Part shown: positions 15,347 to 16,375 of the stretch, one piece after another | Layout: the number at the start of each line of letters is the position of its first letter | Position numbering within the stretch: position 1 is the first letter of the stretch | NCBI GenBank assembly: GCA_943323675.2 | Contig: CALPIR020000026.1 | Location: 1 to 16,375, forward strand | Direction of reading: 5' to 3' | From: Chitinophaga pinensis | GTDB taxonomy: Bacteria; Bacteroidota; Bacteroidia; UKL13-3 | Length of the DNA: 16,375 bases | Position numbers and translations under genes: made by a program | Notes under the pieces: model-generated | Database searches by the model: none | What the model saw: only the letters and a program-made list of their open reading frames with translations | Told to the model about the DNA's origin: nothing

Positions 15347-16375
15347 TTACTTAACAAAAACATTTAGTGTACCCTTAAATTCTTTACCTATTTTGGTGTT
15401 ATAGAACAAGTAATAGTATACACCATTTGTAATCCTATTTCCTCCAACCATACCATTCCAATCATTTTGGTAATTACTTGTTATTGAATATAATTCAATA
15501 CCAATATCATTAAAGATTTTTAAGCTATAATCAGCATAAAGTGTAACGTTCTCTATTTCAAAAAAATCGTTTACACCATCACCATCAGGCGACATGAAAT
15601 TATTAACTGGTAAAGGCTTGTTAAGCTCAATCTCGTCTCCCACATTTATGGTAATTTCTGCGGTATCTGCAAGAACTGTGCTGATTGATTGGTTATCCTT
15701 AACCAATACTTTTATCTTGTATCGATTTGTTTTCTCGTAATCGAACGCTACAGTATTAGTAAGTAACCCTGTATTTTCATCAATTTCAAAGAAATCAGTT
15801 GAGGTAATGATGCTATACTTTAGAACAGAAGAAGCATCAGGACTTGAAGATGAGATAACTCCAATACTTGTTCCAGCAGGGTCGTTCTCCATTATGGTAA
15901 AGGTCTGATCATTAATGTTCGGCTTTTCTTTGGTATCAATTACATTAATAATAAAAGTATTTTCAAAAGTTTCACCATCTTTATCTTCCACCCTTATCCT
16001 AACATTATAAGTAGCTTTAGTTTCGAAATCAGCAATAAAATTACTGAACAGTGTTTTACCTTCAATAATAAAAGAACCATTGTCTTGATCGCCAGACCCT
16101 GCTACAAATGAATAACTATGCCCTTCGTTGGCATCCTCATCAGCAGTGGTAAATGCACCAATACTTTTTTGTATGGAATCATTTTCCTGTAATTTAACAC
16201 TAGAAATTTTCAACTCAGTTGGAGCATCACTAGCATCTAGAATACTAATTGTATATGCACTTTCTATAAATGAATTTATCTGATCATTACTTCTTACACG
16301 AACAGAGTAAGTACGTTTGTTTTCGTAATTAAATATCTGATTGCTGTATAAAGAGTCTTGAGCAATATAAAACAA
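15347..16375 (-). CDS. Cadherin-repeat adhesin with CHU_C-type (type B) T9SS C-terminal domain, N-terminus outside window
   Basis: The frame is open to the right edge; 342 C-terminal residues are visible. The first visible codon is TTG at the edge and is not the true start. Tandem cadherin-like repeats of about 100 residues are seen, with LQENDSIQKSIGAFTTADED (62-81), then SYSFV, FSNFIADFETKATYNVRIRV and IINVIDT, and again IMENDPAGTSIGVISSSSPD. Each repeat ends in a strand of VxIxDxx type and has the acidic calcium-binding pattern. Residues 256-342 (PVNNFMSPDGDGVNDFFEIE to TLNVFVK) are the gliding-motility / CHU_C type C-terminal domain, the sorting signal for SprB-like adhesins. SprB-like proteins are secreted by T9SS, reach thousands of residues and act in gliding or attachment. 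It is co-directional with the porP/sprF gene 17 bases downstream. Confidence 0.92.
   Translation of the reverse strand: MFYIAQDSLYSNQIFNYENKRTYSVRVRSNDQINSFIESAYTISILDASDAPTELKISSVKLQENDSIQKSIGAFTTADEDANEGHSYSFVAGSGDQDNGSFIIEGKTLFSNFIADFETKATYNVRIRVEDKDGETFENTFIINVIDTKEKPNINDQTFTIMENDPAGTSIGVISSSSPDASSVLKYSIITSTDFFEIDENTGLLTNTVAFDYEKTNRYKIKVLVKDNQSISTVLADTAEITINVGDEIELNKPLPVNNFMSPDGDGVNDFFEIENVTLYADYSLKIFNDIGIELYSITSNYQNDWNGMVGGNRITNGVYYYLFYNTKIGKEFKGTLNVFVK

Noticed and set aside
1..16375. CRISPR array, tRNA or rRNA gene, intact insertion sequence, toxin-antitoxin or defence cassette
   Set aside because: I looked for regularly spaced repeats, cloverleaf arms, conserved rRNA segments, transposase genes and paired small genes, and saw none.

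Overview
The window looks like chromosomal DNA of a low-GC member of the Bacteroidota (by eye about one third G+C). The evidence is lineage-specific. There is a PorP/SprF-type outer-membrane protein next to a cadherin-repeat adhesin that ends in a CHU_C / gliding-motility type C-terminal domain (the type IX secretion system, T9SS). There is a second large secreted surface protein at the left edge. Promoter-like elements follow the Bacteroidota pattern (TTG, then TAnnTTTG), and starts lack clear Shine-Dalgarno sequences. I cannot name the genus.

Layout. Positions 1-1271 (minus) hold the N-terminal 423 residues of a large secreted protein with a signal peptide, a discoidin-like domain and the start of what looks like a beta-helix; the gene runs off the left edge. 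Just upstream, 1283-1675 (minus) is a truncated and apparently decaying N-terminus of another secreted protein. A stretch of about 300 bases with extremely low GC separates it from a GtrII-like membrane glycosyltransferase (1981-3531, plus). That gene converges, with overlapping stop codons, on a family 2 glycosyltransferase (3528-4448, minus). A PAP2 phosphatase (4582-5187, plus) follows. The feoA-feoB ferrous iron operon (7813 down to 5475, minus) has a palindrome over its likely promoter. A second family 2-like glycosyltransferase (7993-8871, plus), a DUF3108 protein (8984-9799, minus) and an ALDH7-type aldehyde dehydrogenase (9892-11424, minus) come next. An 816-residue exported protein of unusual make-up (11558-14008, plus) has a CAP-like region, an OmpA-like region, a helical tail and scattered cysteines. 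The right end is the T9SS pair: PorP/SprF (14400-15329) downstream of the adhesin (15347 to beyond 16375), closed by a strong terminator at 14346-14371.

How the genes fit together. Much of the window serves the cell envelope: surface adhesins and their T9SS partner, two or three glycosyltransferases, a PAP2 phosphatase that could recycle lipid carriers, and exported proteins of unknown role. feoAB (iron uptake) and the ALDH7 enzyme (lysine / pipecolate catabolism or aldehyde detoxification) are housekeeping genes. I found no CRISPR array, tRNA, rRNA, intact mobile element or recognisable defence system. The most unusual items are the 816-residue multi-domain protein, the decayed secreted-protein fragment, several promoter-like boxes only 4-6 bases before start codons (possible leaderless mRNAs), and the palindrome over the feoAB promoter region.
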